NCBI RefSeq assembly: GCF_037076355.1
Contig: NZ_AP026968.1
Location: 1,566,501-1,630,500, forward strand
DNA length: 64,000 nt
Direction of reading: 5' to 3'
From: Streptococcus parapneumoniae
Lineage (GTDB): Bacteria > Bacillota > Bacilli > Lactobacillales > Streptococcaceae
A program made the translations under genes and the position numbers. The notes below the pieces were generated by a model. The model was not told the origin of the DNA, searched no databases, and saw nothing but the letters and a program-made list of their open reading frames with translations. This document shows, piece after piece, positions 1-8,472 of this stretch. How positions within the stretch are numbered: the first letter of the stretch is position 1; the number at the start of each line of letters is the position of its first letter.

Positions 1-373
1 ATTATTATGGTCATAAGGTTCTGACAAGAGCAAGGTCATCTCGTAACTGGTCATCATCTTATCAAGTTCGGCTAACTGCGCTACCAGTTCTTCTTGAACT
101 GACGCGTCTTCTGCTAAGAAGTCCAATAAAATTTCGACTTCATCCTGTAACTCTTCCATTTTGTGGAAAGTGTTATAGGTGTTTTTTAATTCATTTAATT
201 CTTGCGACGTTTTTTGGGCCGCGATATTATCGTTCCAAAAATCAGGTTCTGTCATCTTGTTTTCCAAGATGGCAATCTCTTCCTCTAGCCCTTCGAGGTC
301 AAAGAGACCCCCTGAAAGAAGCTAATTTTTCACGATTTGCGTCAATTTTCTGACGAATTACTGAAATGTCCAT
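1..373 (-). CDS. prfB: Peptide chain release factor 2, 5' part (frameshifted, cut by window edge)
   Basis: RF2 recognises UGA and UAA stop codons and releases the finished protein from the ribosome. Reading the minus strand from the ATG at 373 gives [19 protein letters not shown] and then an in-frame UGA at 301-299. A +1 shift there opens the typical coiled N-terminal domain of RF2 ([15 protein letters not shown] and onward), which stays open to the window edge. The catalytic GGQ part lies outside. Because of the frameshift no single long frame covers the gene, so a simple ORF call would miss it. A ribosome binding site (AAAGGAG) precedes the start. Identification rests on the N-terminal sequence plus the classical frameshift signal. 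Confidence 0.9.
299..313 (-). promoter_or_regulatory. prfB: Programmed +1 frameshift site of prfB
   Basis: On the minus strand the sequence reads AGGGGGTCTCTTTGAC. It has an internal Shine-Dalgarno-like AGGGGG (313-308), then the slippery codon CTT followed by the stop TGA (301-299) and a C, which makes it a weak terminator. This is the same arrangement as the known autoregulatory RF2 frameshift. Scarce RF2 makes the ribosome pause at UGA and slip +1, so more RF2 is made. Confidence 0.93.
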
Positions 374-397
374 AAATACTCCTTTTTGCATCATTTC

Positions 398-406
398 ATT
401 ATAGCA
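398..406 (-). promoter_or_regulatory. Extended -10 promoter of prfB
   Basis: The minus strand has TGCTATAAT (406-398), an extended -10 element 24 nt before the prfB ATG. It leaves room for a short leader carrying the AAAGGAG ribosome binding site. Confidence 0.6.
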
Positions 407-452
407 TATTTTATCATTTCTTTCCATCTTTTGCTATAATCCCTTTTTTATG

Positions 453-474
453 AAAAAAGAAGCCTTTCGGCTTC
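453..474 (-). terminator. Rho-independent terminator of the CBS/ACT gene
   Basis: The minus strand reads GAAGCC-GAAA-GGCTTC followed by TTTTTT. This is a 6-bp stem with a GNRA tetraloop and a U-run, directly after the stop codon at 480. Confidence 0.85.
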
Positions 475-479
475 CCTTC

Positions 480-1136
480 TTACAAGACTTTTGCTGAAGT
501 GCGAGTGATTTCTTCCACTTGAATACCATTTGCTTCAAATTTTTCTTTCAAAGCTGGTAAATCAATTGATCCATCGATTTGCACTTCGATAATGACCTTA
601 CCATCCTTACGCGGAATATTGACTGTATGGGAGATATTCAAATTTTCTTCAACGATTAGAGAAACAATCTTACCAAGAACGCCAACTTCATCTTCTGTAA
701 CAAAGCGCACACGAATTCCTTCCTCACCATAACCAGCAATTTCGAGAAAGGCTTGGAAAACGTCACGATCCGTAATAACACCATAGACTTGATGATTATC
801 TACTACAGGAAGAATACCAATCTTGTTTTTCAACATCAGATAAGTTGCATCTTCTAAACTAGCATAGCCTGAGACAGTGACAACATCGCGAATCATGACA
901 TCTTTTACTTTTGTCTTATTCAGAAGATAATTCATCTCATAGATAGAAAGACTTGTTGCTTTCGATGGACTTGCTTGTGCAATGGTTCCCTCAGTCACCA
1001 AACCAACTAATTGATCATTTTCGATAACAGGCAAGCGATGCAACCCTTGCTCTCTCATCAAATCTGCTGCATAAGATACTGTTGTATCTGGACTAATATA
1101 AACTACCTTGCGGGTCATAAAATCTTTAACTGCCAT
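480..1136 (-). CDS. CBS-domain pair plus ACT domain protein (AcuB-like)
   Basis: Protein of 218 residues with two CBS motifs (about 1-60 and 75-135), which usually bind adenosine nucleotides, followed by an ACT-like domain (about 140-195, starting GIRVRFVTEDEVG). This architecture is shared with the AcuB family, but no enzymatic activity can be read from it. It is probably a cytosolic sensor or regulator of energy or amino-acid state. The start follows a GGAGAAG ribosome binding site 6 nt before the ATG. It lies downstream of the liv operon, separated by terminators. Its link to branched-chain amino acids is only positional. Confidence 0.8.
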   Translation of the reverse strand: MAVKDFMTRKVVYISPDTTVSYAADLMREQGLHRLPVIENDQLVGLVTEGTIAQASPSKATSLSIYEMNYLLNKTKVKDVMIRDVVTVSGYASLEDATYLMLKNKIGILPVVDNHQVYGVITDRDVFQAFLEIAGYGEEGIRVRFVTEDEVGVLGKIVSLIVEENLNISHTVNIPRKDGKVIIEVQIDGSIDLPALKEKFEANGIQVEEITRTSAKVL

Positions 1137-1242
1137 GAGACTTCTCCTTTTCTATTCTTATCCCTATTATACAATCTTTTTGCAAATCTATCAAACGCTT
1201 ACATTTCTTTTTCAAAATTCAGAAAAGTATGAATAAGCTAGC

Positions 1243-1267
1243 AAAAAGAGCTCTGAAATCGAGCTCT
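1243..1267 (-). terminator. Terminator-like hairpin downstream of livF
   Basis: The minus strand reads AGAGCTC-GATTTCA-GAGCTCT followed by TTTT. This 7-bp stem with U-run stands between the liv operon and the CBS/ACT gene and probably stops residual read-through. Confidence 0.6.
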
Positions 1268-1474
1268 GTGAATGAAGGTAAGATACGTTTCATTCGATTT
1301 TATTTCAATTATTAGAAATTCATCTTTCAGTGTAGATCTAGATTTGTTTGCAATCTAAATATGCCAACTAAAATAATCCACTGGATAAGATAATTGCTTC
1401 GCAATCTTTATCTACAACCTAAACTAGTCTCCCAGACTATGCTATGATTGCTTCGCAATCTCTATCCACCGATT
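1268..1474. other. Non-coding stretch with two copies of a small hairpin
   Basis: No convincing gene in 1137-1495. It holds two exact copies of ATTGCTTCGCAATC (1393-1406 and 1447-1460), each a 5-bp hairpin with a short loop, between the two terminators behind livF. The function is unknown. It could be the 3' untranslated end of the liv transcript. Confidence 0.5.
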
Positions 1475-1497
1475 AAAAAGGTCCCCCGGACCTTTTT
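1475..1497 (-). terminator. Terminator of the liv operon, overlapping the livF stop codon
   Basis: Perfect inverted repeat AAAAAGGTCC-3 nt-GGACCTTTTT. The outer A/T run gives the U-tail on the minus transcript. It overlaps the TAA of livF (1498-1496). Confidence 0.85.
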
Positions 1498-2206
1498 AAC
1501 CACCCAGATATGCTTTTCTGACTTCTTCTGATGAGGCGAGTTCTTTTCCTGTTCCGGATAGGACGATTTTCCCTGTTTCCAATACATATCCTCGGTCAGA
1601 GATTGCGAGTGCTTTATTGGCATTTTGTTCAATCAAGAGGACAGTTGTCCCTTGCTTCTGAATATCTTGAATGATATCAAAAATCTCTTGGATAAAGATT
1701 GGGGCAAGTCCCATTGATGGTTCATCTAAAAGAAGAAGTTTTGGTGTTGACATAAGAGCGCGTCCCATGGCAAGCATTTGTTGCTCACCACCTGAAAGAG
1801 TGGCTGCGTCTTGGTTCTTCCGTTCTTCAAGACGAGGAAAACGTGAGAAAACTTTTTTCAAGTTAGCTTGATTTTCTTCACGATTTTTCTTTAAGAAAGC
1901 TCCCATCTCAAGATTTTCCATAACAGTCAAACCAGGGAAAACATGGCGTCCTTCTGGTACTTGTGAAAGACCACCTGCCACGATTTTCTGAGCTGGCATT
2001 TTTTGGATTTCTTGACCTAAAAATTCAATCTTTCCTGAACTTGGTCTAACCAAACCAGACAAGGTACGGAGAATAGTTGTCTTACCTGCACCATTGGCAC
2101 CGATAAGGGAAACAACTTCTCCTTCATTCACTTCAAAGCTTACATCACGGACTGCTTGGATCATACCGTAATGTACAGAAAGATTTTCAACTTTTAACAT
2201 AGACAT
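1496..2206 (-). CDS. livF: Branched-chain amino-acid ABC transporter ATP-binding protein LivF
   Basis: One of the two ATPases of the Liv importer of leucine, isoleucine and valine. The 236-residue protein has Walker A GANGAGKTT (about 37-45), signature LSGGEQQ (about 138-144) and Walker B LLLLDEPSMGLAP. The last is typical of LivF as opposed to LivG. It is the last gene of the livJHMGF operon. Its ATG overlaps the stop of livG by one base, so translational coupling is likely. The protein acts on the cytoplasmic side with LivG, bound to LivH and LivM. Confidence 0.95.
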   Translation of the reverse strand: MSMLKVENLSVHYGMIQAVRDVSFEVNEGEVVSLIGANGAGKTTILRTLSGLVRPSSGKIEFLGQEIQKMPAQKIVAGGLSQVPEGRHVFPGLTVMENLEMGAFLKKNREENQANLKKVFSRFPRLEERKNQDAATLSGGEQQMLAMGRALMSTPKLLLLDEPSMGLAPIFIQEIFDIIQDIQKQGTTVLLIEQNANKALAISDRGYVLETGKIVLSGTGKELASSEEVRKAYLGG

Positions 2207-2970
2207 TAGGATTCACCTCCTAGATAAGCTTCGATAACACGTTTATTGGTCTTAATTTCGTCTGGAGTTCCTTGAGCAATCAAACGACCATATTCAAGTA
2301 CGTAGATACGTTCTGTTACTTCCATGACCAGATTCATATCGTGTTCAATCAGCATGATCGTAATCTTAAATTCATCTTTGATACGACGAATTAACTCAGT
2401 CAATTCGGCTGTTTCCTGCGGGTTCATACCTGCTGCTGGTTCATCTAAAAAGAGAATTTTAGGTTCCGTAGCGAGGGCACGAACAATTTCCAAACGACGT
2501 TGTTGGCCGTAGGCAAGATTTTTAGCAAGAGTTTCTGCATCACCATCTAAATCAAAGATTTTCAACAATTCCAAAGCCTTAGCTTTTAATTCTTTTTCAC
2601 TCTTGTAAAAAGCTGGTAAGCGTAAGAAACTAGCAAAAACATGTTGTTTGTGATGGTTACCAAAAGCAATCAAAACATTGTCCAAAACTGTTAAATCTTT
2701 AAAGAGACGGATATTTTGGAAAGTACGTCCAAGTCCTAAAGAAGCAATCTTATAAGGTGACTTCCCATTCAAAAGGTGACCATCTAAGGTTACTGTGCCC
2801 TCACTTGGTTCATAAACACCTGTCAAAAGGTTGAAAAGGGTGGTTTTCCCAGCTCCATTTGGACCGATTAGTCCAACCAATTCCCCTTCGTTCAATTCAA
2901 GAGTCACATCTCCAACAGCTGTTAGACCGCCAAAATGTTTGGTTAACTGTTTTACTTCAAGTAATGCCAT
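2206..2970 (-). CDS. livG: Branched-chain amino-acid ABC transporter ATP-binding protein LivG
   Basis: Second ATPase of the Liv importer, 254 residues, with Walker A GPNGAGKTT and Walker B ILFLDEPAAGMNP. The signature is the degenerate LAYGQQRRLEI, normal for the LivG branch. A long helical insert follows the Q-loop region (FASFLRLPAFYKSEKELKAK), as in other LivG proteins. The start overlaps the livM stop by one base. It hydrolyses ATP to drive uptake of branched-chain amino acids through LivHM. Confidence 0.95.
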   Translation of the reverse strand: MALLEVKQLTKHFGGLTAVGDVTLELNEGELVGLIGPNGAGKTTLFNLLTGVYEPSEGTVTLDGHLLNGKSPYKIASLGLGRTFQNIRLFKDLTVLDNVLIAFGNHHKQHVFASFLRLPAFYKSEKELKAKALELLKIFDLDGDAETLAKNLAYGQQRRLEIVRALATEPKILFLDEPAAGMNPQETAELTELIRRIKDEFKITIMLIEHDMNLVMEVTERIYVLEYGRLIAQGTPDEIKTNKRVIEAYLGGES

Positions 2971-3926
2971 TAGTTTTGTTCCTCCTTCTTAGATTTTTTA
3001 AAGAAACGTGATAGGCTCAATTCCCATGTTCCAAGAAGTCCACCTGGTCTGAAAATCATTACCAAGACCAAGGCCAAAGCGTAAATAATCATACGCACGC
3101 TGGCAACATCTTGGAGAAGCATATTCAAAATTCCAAGAACAATAGCTGAAACAATGGCACCTGTAATGGAACCAAGTCCACCAAATACAACAATGATCAA
3201 AACGTTGATTGAGTTGATAAAAGTGTAATCTTTCGGTACAACTGAACCGATAAATCCTGCCTGAAGTGACCCTGCAATACTTGCAGTAATGGCACCAAAG
3301 ACAAAAGCGATGATTTTAATTTTAGTTGTATTAACACCAACTGACTCTGCAGCGATTTCATCCTCACGAACGGAGAGGGTTGAACGTCCAATTGGACTAC
3401 GCAAGAAGTTCAATGTTGCAATGGTTGTGATCACGACAAAGAAGTAAACCATTTGCCAAGTTGTAAAGTTAGGAATTCCCAAGATACCTGCCGCACCATT
3501 TGTAAGGCTTCCGCCATTGATGATAAAGATACGGATAATTTCAGAAACACCAAGAGTCGCTACCGCAAGATAGTCCCCCTTCAAGCGCAAGGTTGGAATT
3601 CCGACAAGTAAGGCAACTACTCCTGAAAGCAAAGCCCCTATCAGCATAGCTCCAAAGAAGGCACCGTAGGTCGGTGATTTAGAACCAATAATAGCTGCTG
3701 CATAGGCACCAATCGCCATGAAACCAGCATGACCAAGTGAAAATTGTCCTGAAAAACCAACGATTAAGTTGAGACCAACAGCCAGAATAATATTGATTCC
3801 AATTTGTTGTAAAATCTGTACATAGAATAGATTGAGTACTCCAACTGAAACCAATACACTAATCAAGCCATAGCCAGCTAGCAAAAGGAGTAACCATAGA
3901 ATATTAACTTTTAAATTTTCTTTCAT
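2970..3926 (-). CDS. livM: Branched-chain amino-acid ABC transporter permease LivM
   Basis: Integral membrane protein of 318 residues with about eight to nine hydrophobic segments and the permease motif around FSLGHAGFMAIGAYAAA (about 61-78). It forms the translocation channel with LivH. The C-terminus is charged (FFKKSKKEEQN) and cytoplasmic. It starts 3 nt after the livH stop and overlaps livG by one base, consistent with a tightly coupled operon. Confidence 0.94.
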   Translation of the reverse strand: MKENLKVNILWLLLLLAGYGLISVLVSVGVLNLFYVQILQQIGINIILAVGLNLIVGFSGQFSLGHAGFMAIGAYAAAIIGSKSPTYGAFFGAMLIGALLSGVVALLVGIPTLRLKGDYLAVATLGVSEIIRIFIINGGSLTNGAAGILGIPNFTTWQMVYFFVVITTIATLNFLRSPIGRSTLSVREDEIAAESVGVNTTKIKIIAFVFGAITASIAGSLQAGFIGSVVPKDYTFINSINVLIIVVFGGLGSITGAIVSAIVLGILNMLLQDVASVRMIIYALALVLVMIFRPGGLLGTWELSLSRFFKKSKKEEQN

Positions 3927-3929
3927 CGT

Positions 3930-4808
3930 TTACACCTTCTCTTTCACATTTTTACCAAGGATACCAGCTGGGCGGACAATCAAGATCAACAACAAGATCC
4001 CATAAACAATGGCATCACGGAAGTCTGACATCCCAAAGGCTGTCGCAAAGGTTTCCAATAGACCAATCACAAAACCACCAAGAGCCGCACCAGGAATAAT
4101 TCCGATACCACCAAGTACTGCGGCAACGAAAGATTTAAGACCTGGAGTAACCCCCATCAAAGGCTCAAAAGAGTTATAATAAAGGGCAATCAGAACACCA
4201 GCCGCACCCGCAAGAGCTGAACCCAAAGCAAAGGTAAAGCTGATCGTACGGTTTACATTGATCCCCATCAATTGCGCTGCATCACTATCTACGGATACTG
4301 CACGCATGGCTTTCCCCATCTTGGTCTTTTGGACAATGACTTGTAACAAAATCATCAAAATCAAGGAAATGGCCAAGATCATTAACTGCACGTTTGTTAG
4401 GCTAACTGGTCCCAAATCATAGCGAACTGTTTGAATCGCTTGAGGGAAGGCACGGGTATTGGCACCAACCAGATAGACCATGCCATACTCCAATAGGAAA
4501 GAAACCCCAATAGCTGTAATCAAAACAGCAATACGAGTAGAGTGACGCAAAGGTCGGTAAGCAAGGAACTCAATCACGACACCAAGAATAGCTGTCGCTA
4601 GCATAGCTACAATAAGAGCTACAAAGAAATTCATTTGGAAAGAATTGATCAAGAAATAACCGATAAAGGCTCCCATCATATAAATATCACCGTGGGCGAA
4701 GTTGATGAGCTTGATAATTCCGTAAACCATGGTATATCCTAGGGCTAACAGCGCGTATACACTACCTAGAATCAAACCATTTACTAGTTGTTGGAGCATA
4801 AGATTCAC
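3930..4808 (-). CDS. livH: Branched-chain amino-acid ABC transporter permease LivH
   Basis: Membrane permease of 292 residues, rich in hydrophobic helices, with the LivH signature region LINFAHGDIYMMGAF (about 34-48) and a C-terminal RPAGILGKNVKEKV. It pairs with LivM. It is separated from livJ by about 105 bp holding a long imperfect hairpin, as is common where the binding protein must be made in excess over the membrane part. Confidence 0.94.
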   Translation of the reverse strand: MNLMLQQLVNGLILGSVYALLALGYTMVYGIIKLINFAHGDIYMMGAFIGYFLINSFQMNFFVALIVAMLATAILGVVIEFLAYRPLRHSTRIAVLITAIGVSFLLEYGMVYLVGANTRAFPQAIQTVRYDLGPVSLTNVQLMILAISLILMILLQVIVQKTKMGKAMRAVSVDSDAAQLMGINVNRTISFTFALGSALAGAAGVLIALYYNSFEPLMGVTPGLKSFVAAVLGGIGIIPGAALGGFVIGLLETFATAFGMSDFRDAIVYGILLLILIVRPAGILGKNVKEKV

Positions 4809-4866
4809 TCTTTCTATTTATAATTCCGAGGGTTTTCCCTCACTTTTTGATAGGTTCTTAAACATC

Positions 4867-4903
4867 GAAACAGGGAGTGAGTCCAAGGCTCATTCCCTAT
4901 TTC
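4867..4903 (-). terminator. Hairpin between livJ and livH (attenuation or processing)
   Basis: Imperfect long stem on the minus strand: GAAA-AGGGA-TGAG paired with CTCA-TCCCT-TTTC with two mismatches. There is no long U-run directly after it, so partial termination or mRNA 3'-end protection for livJ is more likely than full termination. Confidence 0.55.
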
Positions 4904-4915
4904 AACATTTTTCTA

Positions 4916-6076
4916 TTATGGTTTTACAACTTCTGCTGCTTCAACCTTACCATTGTTCATGGTCATCATGTAAGCAGTTTTGACTGTGTTGTGGTCTGCA
5001 TCGAAGCTTGTTTGACCAGTTACACCCTCAAAATCTTTTGTTTTAGCAAGGTTATCCTTGATTTCACCTGAGTTTTTAGCACCTTTTGCTGCATTTGCTA
5101 CAAGATGAACTGAGTCATAAGCCAAGGCTGCAAATGTTGAAGGCTCTTCATTGTACTTAGCACGGTATGCATCAAGAAAGGCTTTTGCCTTAGCTGAAAC
5201 TTCTACAGTAGTTGAGAAGCCTGAGATAAAGTAGATGTTTGATGCTTTTTCAGGAGTTGCTTGTTGTACAAACTCTTCACCGTTGAATCCATCACCACCA
5301 ACGATTGGCTTGTCAATTCCCATACCACGCGCTTGGTTTACAATTTTACCAGCTTCAGTGTAGTAACCAGGAACAATGATAGCATCAAAGTCTTTCCCTT
5401 TCATTTTTGTAAGGGCTGCTTGGAAGTCTGTGTCACCTGCTACAAAAGTTTCATCTGCAACGATTTCACCCTTGTAAGCTTCACGGAAAGCTTTAGCAAT
5501 CCCTTTAGCATAGTCGCTGGCATTGTCAGTGTAAAGAACGACTTTCTTAGCTTGCAATTTATCAGTAACATAGTTTGCAATAATTTTTCCTTGGAAGCTA
5601 TCTTGGAATGTTCCGATAAAGAGGTAATCTTGACCTTTAGTCAGTCCATCTTGAGTCGCACTTGGTGAGATCAATGGAACACCTGCTTTTGTAGCGTTCG
5701 CTACCGCAGCTGCAGTTGCACCAGATGTCGCAGGTCCTACGATTGCTGATACTTTAGATTGGGTTACAAGGTTAGTTGTTACTGAAGCCGCTTCAGCTGT
5801 TTCAGACTTGTTATCTTTATCGACTACTTCGATTTGTTTTCCGTCGACACCACCTGCTGCATTGATTTCATCAACAGCCAATTGGGCACCTTTTTGTTCA
5901 GATGTTCCGTAGGCAGCTACGGCACCAGTTTCTTCGAAGTTAAATCCGATTTTAATTGTCTTTTCCTCTACTGAGTTACCAGCAGTGTTGACTGCTCCAG
6001 ACTTCACTTCTCCACAGGCTGCAAGAAGTGCTACACTTGCAAGCGCCACAAACGATAGGGCAAATTTTTTCTTCAT
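4916..6076 (-). CDS. livJ: Branched-chain amino-acid binding lipoprotein LivJ
   Basis: Substrate-binding protein of the Liv importer, 386 residues. The N-terminus is a lipoprotein signal (MKKKFALSFVALASVALLAA) ending in lipobox LAAC with Cys21, so the mature protein is anchored outside the membrane. The remainder is a periplasmic-binding-protein type I fold (KIGFNFEETGAVAAYG at about 42, IVGPATSGATAAA at about 112). First gene of the operon, preceded by a GGAGAC ribosome binding site and a consensus promoter carrying a CodY box. Confidence 0.95.
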   Translation of the reverse strand: MKKKFALSFVALASVALLAACGEVKSGAVNTAGNSVEEKTIKIGFNFEETGAVAAYGTSEQKGAQLAVDEINAAGGVDGKQIEVVDKDNKSETAEAASVTTNLVTQSKVSAIVGPATSGATAAAVANATKAGVPLISPSATQDGLTKGQDYLFIGTFQDSFQGKIIANYVTDKLQAKKVVLYTDNASDYAKGIAKAFREAYKGEIVADETFVAGDTDFQAALTKMKGKDFDAIIVPGYYTEAGKIVNQARGMGIDKPIVGGDGFNGEEFVQQATPEKASNIYFISGFSTTVEVSAKAKAFLDAYRAKYNEEPSTFAALAYDSVHLVANAAKGAKNSGEIKDNLAKTKDFEGVTGQTSFDADHNTVKTAYMMTMNNGKVEAAEVVKP

Positions 6077-6113
6077 CTTTTTTGTCTCCTTATTTCTTAA
6101 ATAGTCTGTTAAG

Positions 6114-6142
6114 AATATACCGAATTATCAGAAAATTGTCAA
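6114..6142 (-). promoter_or_regulatory. liv promoter with CodY box in its spacer
   Basis: On the minus strand, -35 TTGACA (6142-6137), a 17-bp spacer and -10 TATATT (6119-6114). On the plus strand 6123-6137 reads AATTATCAGAAAATT, one mismatch from the CodY consensus AATTTTCWGAAAATT. The box fills the spacer and touches the -35, so CodY bound to branched-chain amino acids should block the promoter. CodY control of liv genes is established in related Gram-positives. Confidence 0.85.
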
Positions 6143-6159
6143 CACTTTTCTTTAAATTT

Positions 6160-6426
6160 TTATCTGATAACGTTTTCTTCTCGGTAAAGGTTGCCCACAA
6201 AGGGTGTTTCCAGTTCTTGGATATGACAAACTCTGACTTTTTTGATAAACTTTTCCTTGCTCAAGCGCCCGACCAATTGCTCCACTTCTTGAGTTGGAAC
6301 ATAAAGTTGTAAGTAACGATGTTTCTTGGAATGATAGGTAATATCTCCATAATCCTGCAGTTTTTTGGCATCACGATTATAGTAAAGATAGATAATCAAG
6401 CCAGATCGATTGACTTTTTCAAACAT
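6160..6426 (-). CDS. YlbG-family (DUF2129, UPF0298) protein
   Basis: Small cytosolic protein of 88 residues beginning [21 protein letters not shown], the typical start of the YlbG/DUF2129 family. The molecular function is not established. An extended -10 (TGGTATAAT) and an AGAGG ribosome binding site lie just upstream. It lies between clpP and the liv operon, a neighbourhood usual in streptococci. The call is by family resemblance only. Confidence 0.75.
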   Translation of the reverse strand: MFEKVNRSGLIIYLYYNRDAKKLQDYGDITYHSKKHRYLQLYVPTQEVEQLVGRLSKEKFIKKVRVCHIQELETPFVGNLYREENVIR

Positions 6427-6504
6427 GATAAATCCTCTTTCTAAGAAATCTCTCCCTATTATACCAAAAAAAGCAAACCCAGTCGAGTTTGCCTTCTATC
6501 ATCA

Positions 6505-7095
6505 TTAGTTCAATGAATTGTTGGCCATGATTTCATCAATAAAGCCATATTCGAGTGTTTCTTGGGCACTCATCCAGTTATCGCGTTCTGCATCTGCATG
6601 GACTTTTTCGATTGACTGACCTGAATTTTCAGCCAAGATTTTTTCCAAGGTATGACGAGTTTTAAGCAAGTGTTCTGCAGCGATCGCCATATCAGTTTGT
6701 TGAGTACCTCCACCTGTACCGCCCATTGGTTGGTGAATCATATACTCTGCATTTGGAAGCATGAAACGTTTGCCTTTTGCTCCACTTGATGCAATGACCG
6801 TCCCCATAGATGCAGCCATTCCCATAACGATGGTTTGGACATCTGCCTTGATAAAGTTCATAGTATCAACGATTGCCAAACCAGCTGAAACAGAACCACC
6901 AGGTGTATTGACATAAAGGTAAATATCTTTTGTACTATCTTGGGCATCCAAGAAAAGCAATTGGGCAATAACAGAGTTGGCCATATTGTCTTCAACGGGA
7001 CCTGTCAGCATAATGATGCGGTCTTTAAGAAGACGTGAGTAAATATCGTAAGAACGTTCTCCACGGCTTGTTTGTTCAATAACTACAGGAATCAT
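6505..7095 (-). CDS. clpP: ATP-dependent Clp protease proteolytic subunit
   Basis: Serine protease of 196 residues that forms the barrel-shaped Clp chamber and degrades unfolded proteins delivered by ClpC, ClpE, ClpL or ClpX. The catalytic triad is visible as Ser96 (GMAASMG), His121 (MIHQPMGG) and Asp172 (AERDNWMS). Length is normal. A single-gene unit is likely, with a CtsR operator across the promoter. The start has a GGAGAAATG ribosome binding site. Confidence 0.97.
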   Translation of the reverse strand: MIPVVIEQTSRGERSYDIYSRLLKDRIIMLTGPVEDNMANSVIAQLLFLDAQDSTKDIYLYVNTPGGSVSAGLAIVDTMNFIKADVQTIVMGMAASMGTVIASSGAKGKRFMLPNAEYMIHQPMGGTGGGTQQTDMAIAAEHLLKTRHTLEKILAENSGQSIEKVHADAERDNWMSAQETLEYGFIDEIMANNSLN

Positions 7096-7149
7096 TCATT
7101 TCTCCTTTTGAGTTTTATTTTTGTTGGTCAAATGACAGAAGATAAGACT

Positions 7150-7179
7150 ATTATAATATCTTGGTCAAAAAAGGTCAAA
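7150..7179 (-). promoter_or_regulatory. clpP promoter overlapped by a CtsR operator
   Basis: On the minus strand, -35 TTGACC (7178-7173), 17-bp spacer, -10 TATAAT (7155-7150). The plus strand at 7163-7179 reads GGTCAAAAAAGGTCAAA, a full match to the CtsR heptad repeat GGTCAAANANRGTCAAA. Binding would cover the -35 and half the spacer, giving heat-shock-type derepression. A further half-site GGTCAAA lies at about 7126. Confidence 0.93.
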
Positions 7180-7268
7180 TTTTTGCTCTGTTTTCATTAG
7201 ACAGAAACAAAAACTCAACCTCCTTTCGTGACTGGAACTTCTTTTCCAAGTCATTCTTCTTTTCGATC

Positions 7269-7898
7269 TTATTTCGTACCGAACAAGCGGTCCCCAGCAT
7301 CTCCAAGACCTGGAACGATGTAACCGTGTTCGTTCAAGCGTTCATCCAAGGCTGCTGTAAAGATTTCTACATCCGGATGAGCTTCTTGAAGGGCTTTTAC
7401 ACCTTCTGGAGCAGATACAAGGCAGACAAATTTAATATTTGATGCACCACGTTTTTTAAGTGAGTCAACGGCCAAGATTGCTGATCCACCTGTTGCCAAC
7501 ATTGGGTCTACTACAAAAATTTGACGTTGGTTAATGTCCTCAGGCAATTTCACCAAGTATTCAACTGGTTGAAGCGTTTCTTCATCACGGTACATACCAA
7601 TGTGACCAACTTTAGCAGCTGGAACCAAGCTCAAGAGACCATCAACCATCCCGATACCTGCACGCAAGATTGGAACGATGGCCAATTTCTTACCTGCCAA
7701 TTGTTTTTGAACTGTTTTTGTGATTGGTGTTTCGATCTCCACATCTTCTAGTGGAAGATCACGAAGTACTTCATACCCCATCAACATTGCAATCTCATCT
7801 ACTAGCTCACGAAAAGCTTTTGTAGAAGTATCTGTACGACGCAAGATTGACAATTTGTGTTGAATCAGCGGGTGATTAATAACTTCAATTTTTCCCAT
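7269..7898 (-). CDS. upp: Uracil phosphoribosyltransferase
   Basis: Pyrimidine salvage enzyme: uracil + PRPP gives UMP + pyrophosphate. The 209-residue protein has the PRPP-binding loop [10 protein letters not shown] (about 129-138) and the uracil-binding C-terminal part [12 protein letters not shown] chose the ATG at 7898 ([10 protein letters not shown]) because it has the family length and an AAGGAATT ribosome binding site. An in-frame TTG seven codons upstream would overlap that site. An extended -10 (TGGTATAAT) lies about 40 nt upstream. Confidence 0.96.
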   Translation of the reverse strand: MGKIEVINHPLIQHKLSILRRTDTSTKAFRELVDEIAMLMGYEVLRDLPLEDVEIETPITKTVQKQLAGKKLAIVPILRAGIGMVDGLLSLVPAAKVGHIGMYRDEETLQPVEYLVKLPEDINQRQIFVVDPMLATGGSAILAVDSLKKRGASNIKFVCLVSAPEGVKALQEAHPDVEIFTAALDERLNEHGYIVPGLGDAGDRLFGTK

Positions 7899-7986
7899 TT
7901 TTGGAATTCCTTCTTTCAATTTATTCTTCTTATTATACCAAAAAACGGTTTAAAAATCTTTCTAAACCATTTATTTTTGATAATTT

Positions 7987-8454
7987 TTACATTAGATCTG
8001 CCTCTTTAAGAGCTGCCTGTACTGTCTCAAGTGGTAAATGGGTTAATTCTGTTCCCTTTTCTTGATAAAGGTATTGGGCATAGTCGTCCATTCGATACTG
8101 GTTAATATAAACCACGCGCTTGCAACCAACCTGCAGCAATTGTTTTGTACAGTTCAGACAAGGAAAATGGGTTACATAGGCTGTAAAGCCTTTAGGAACA
8201 CCACGTTCTGCACCTTGAAGGATAGCATTGACCTCAGCATGAAGGGTGCGAACACAGTGTCCTTCAATGACTAGACATTCGTGGTCAATACAATGCTCGG
8301 TTCCTGATACCGAACCATTGTAACCAGTGGAAATAACCTTATTATCTTTTACCAGAATCGCACCCACTTTGGCACGTTTACAAGTGGATCGATTGGCAAT
8401 TAGTAGGGCTTGGGCTGCAAAATACTCATCCCATGCTAGTCTTTTTTCAGTCAT
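7987..8454 (-). CDS. Deoxycytidylate (dCMP) deaminase, ComEB family
   Basis: Zinc enzyme of 155 residues converting dCMP to dUMP for dTMP synthesis. The zinc site is seen as HAE (72-74) and PCLNC (98-102), the cytidine/deoxycytidylate deaminase pattern. An additional His/Cys group (GTEHCIDHEC, 51-60) fits the dCMP deaminase subfamily. The gene has a GGAGAAG ribosome binding site. It follows the TetR regulator by 18 nt and may be cotranscribed with it. In Bacillus the homologue is ComEB; no competence role is implied here. Confidence 0.9.
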   Translation of the reverse strand: MTEKRLAWDEYFAAQALLIANRSTCKRAKVGAILVKDNKVISTGYNGSVSGTEHCIDHECLVIEGHCVRTLHAEVNAILQGAERGVPKGFTAYVTHFPCLNCTKQLLQVGCKRVVYINQYRMDDYAQYLYQEKGTELTHLPLETVQAALKEADLM

Positions 8455-8472
8455 ATCTCTTCTCCTTTTTCT

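Noticed and set aside
432..440. TGCTATAAT on the plus strand
   Set aside because: A good -10 sequence, but no gene or RNA follows on the plus strand before the CBS gene terminator. Probably chance in AT-rich DNA.
5261..5668. Plus-strand frame opposite livJ (135 codons)
   Set aside because: Antisense shadow of a clear lipoprotein gene; Cys- and Phe-rich composition typical of such shadows.
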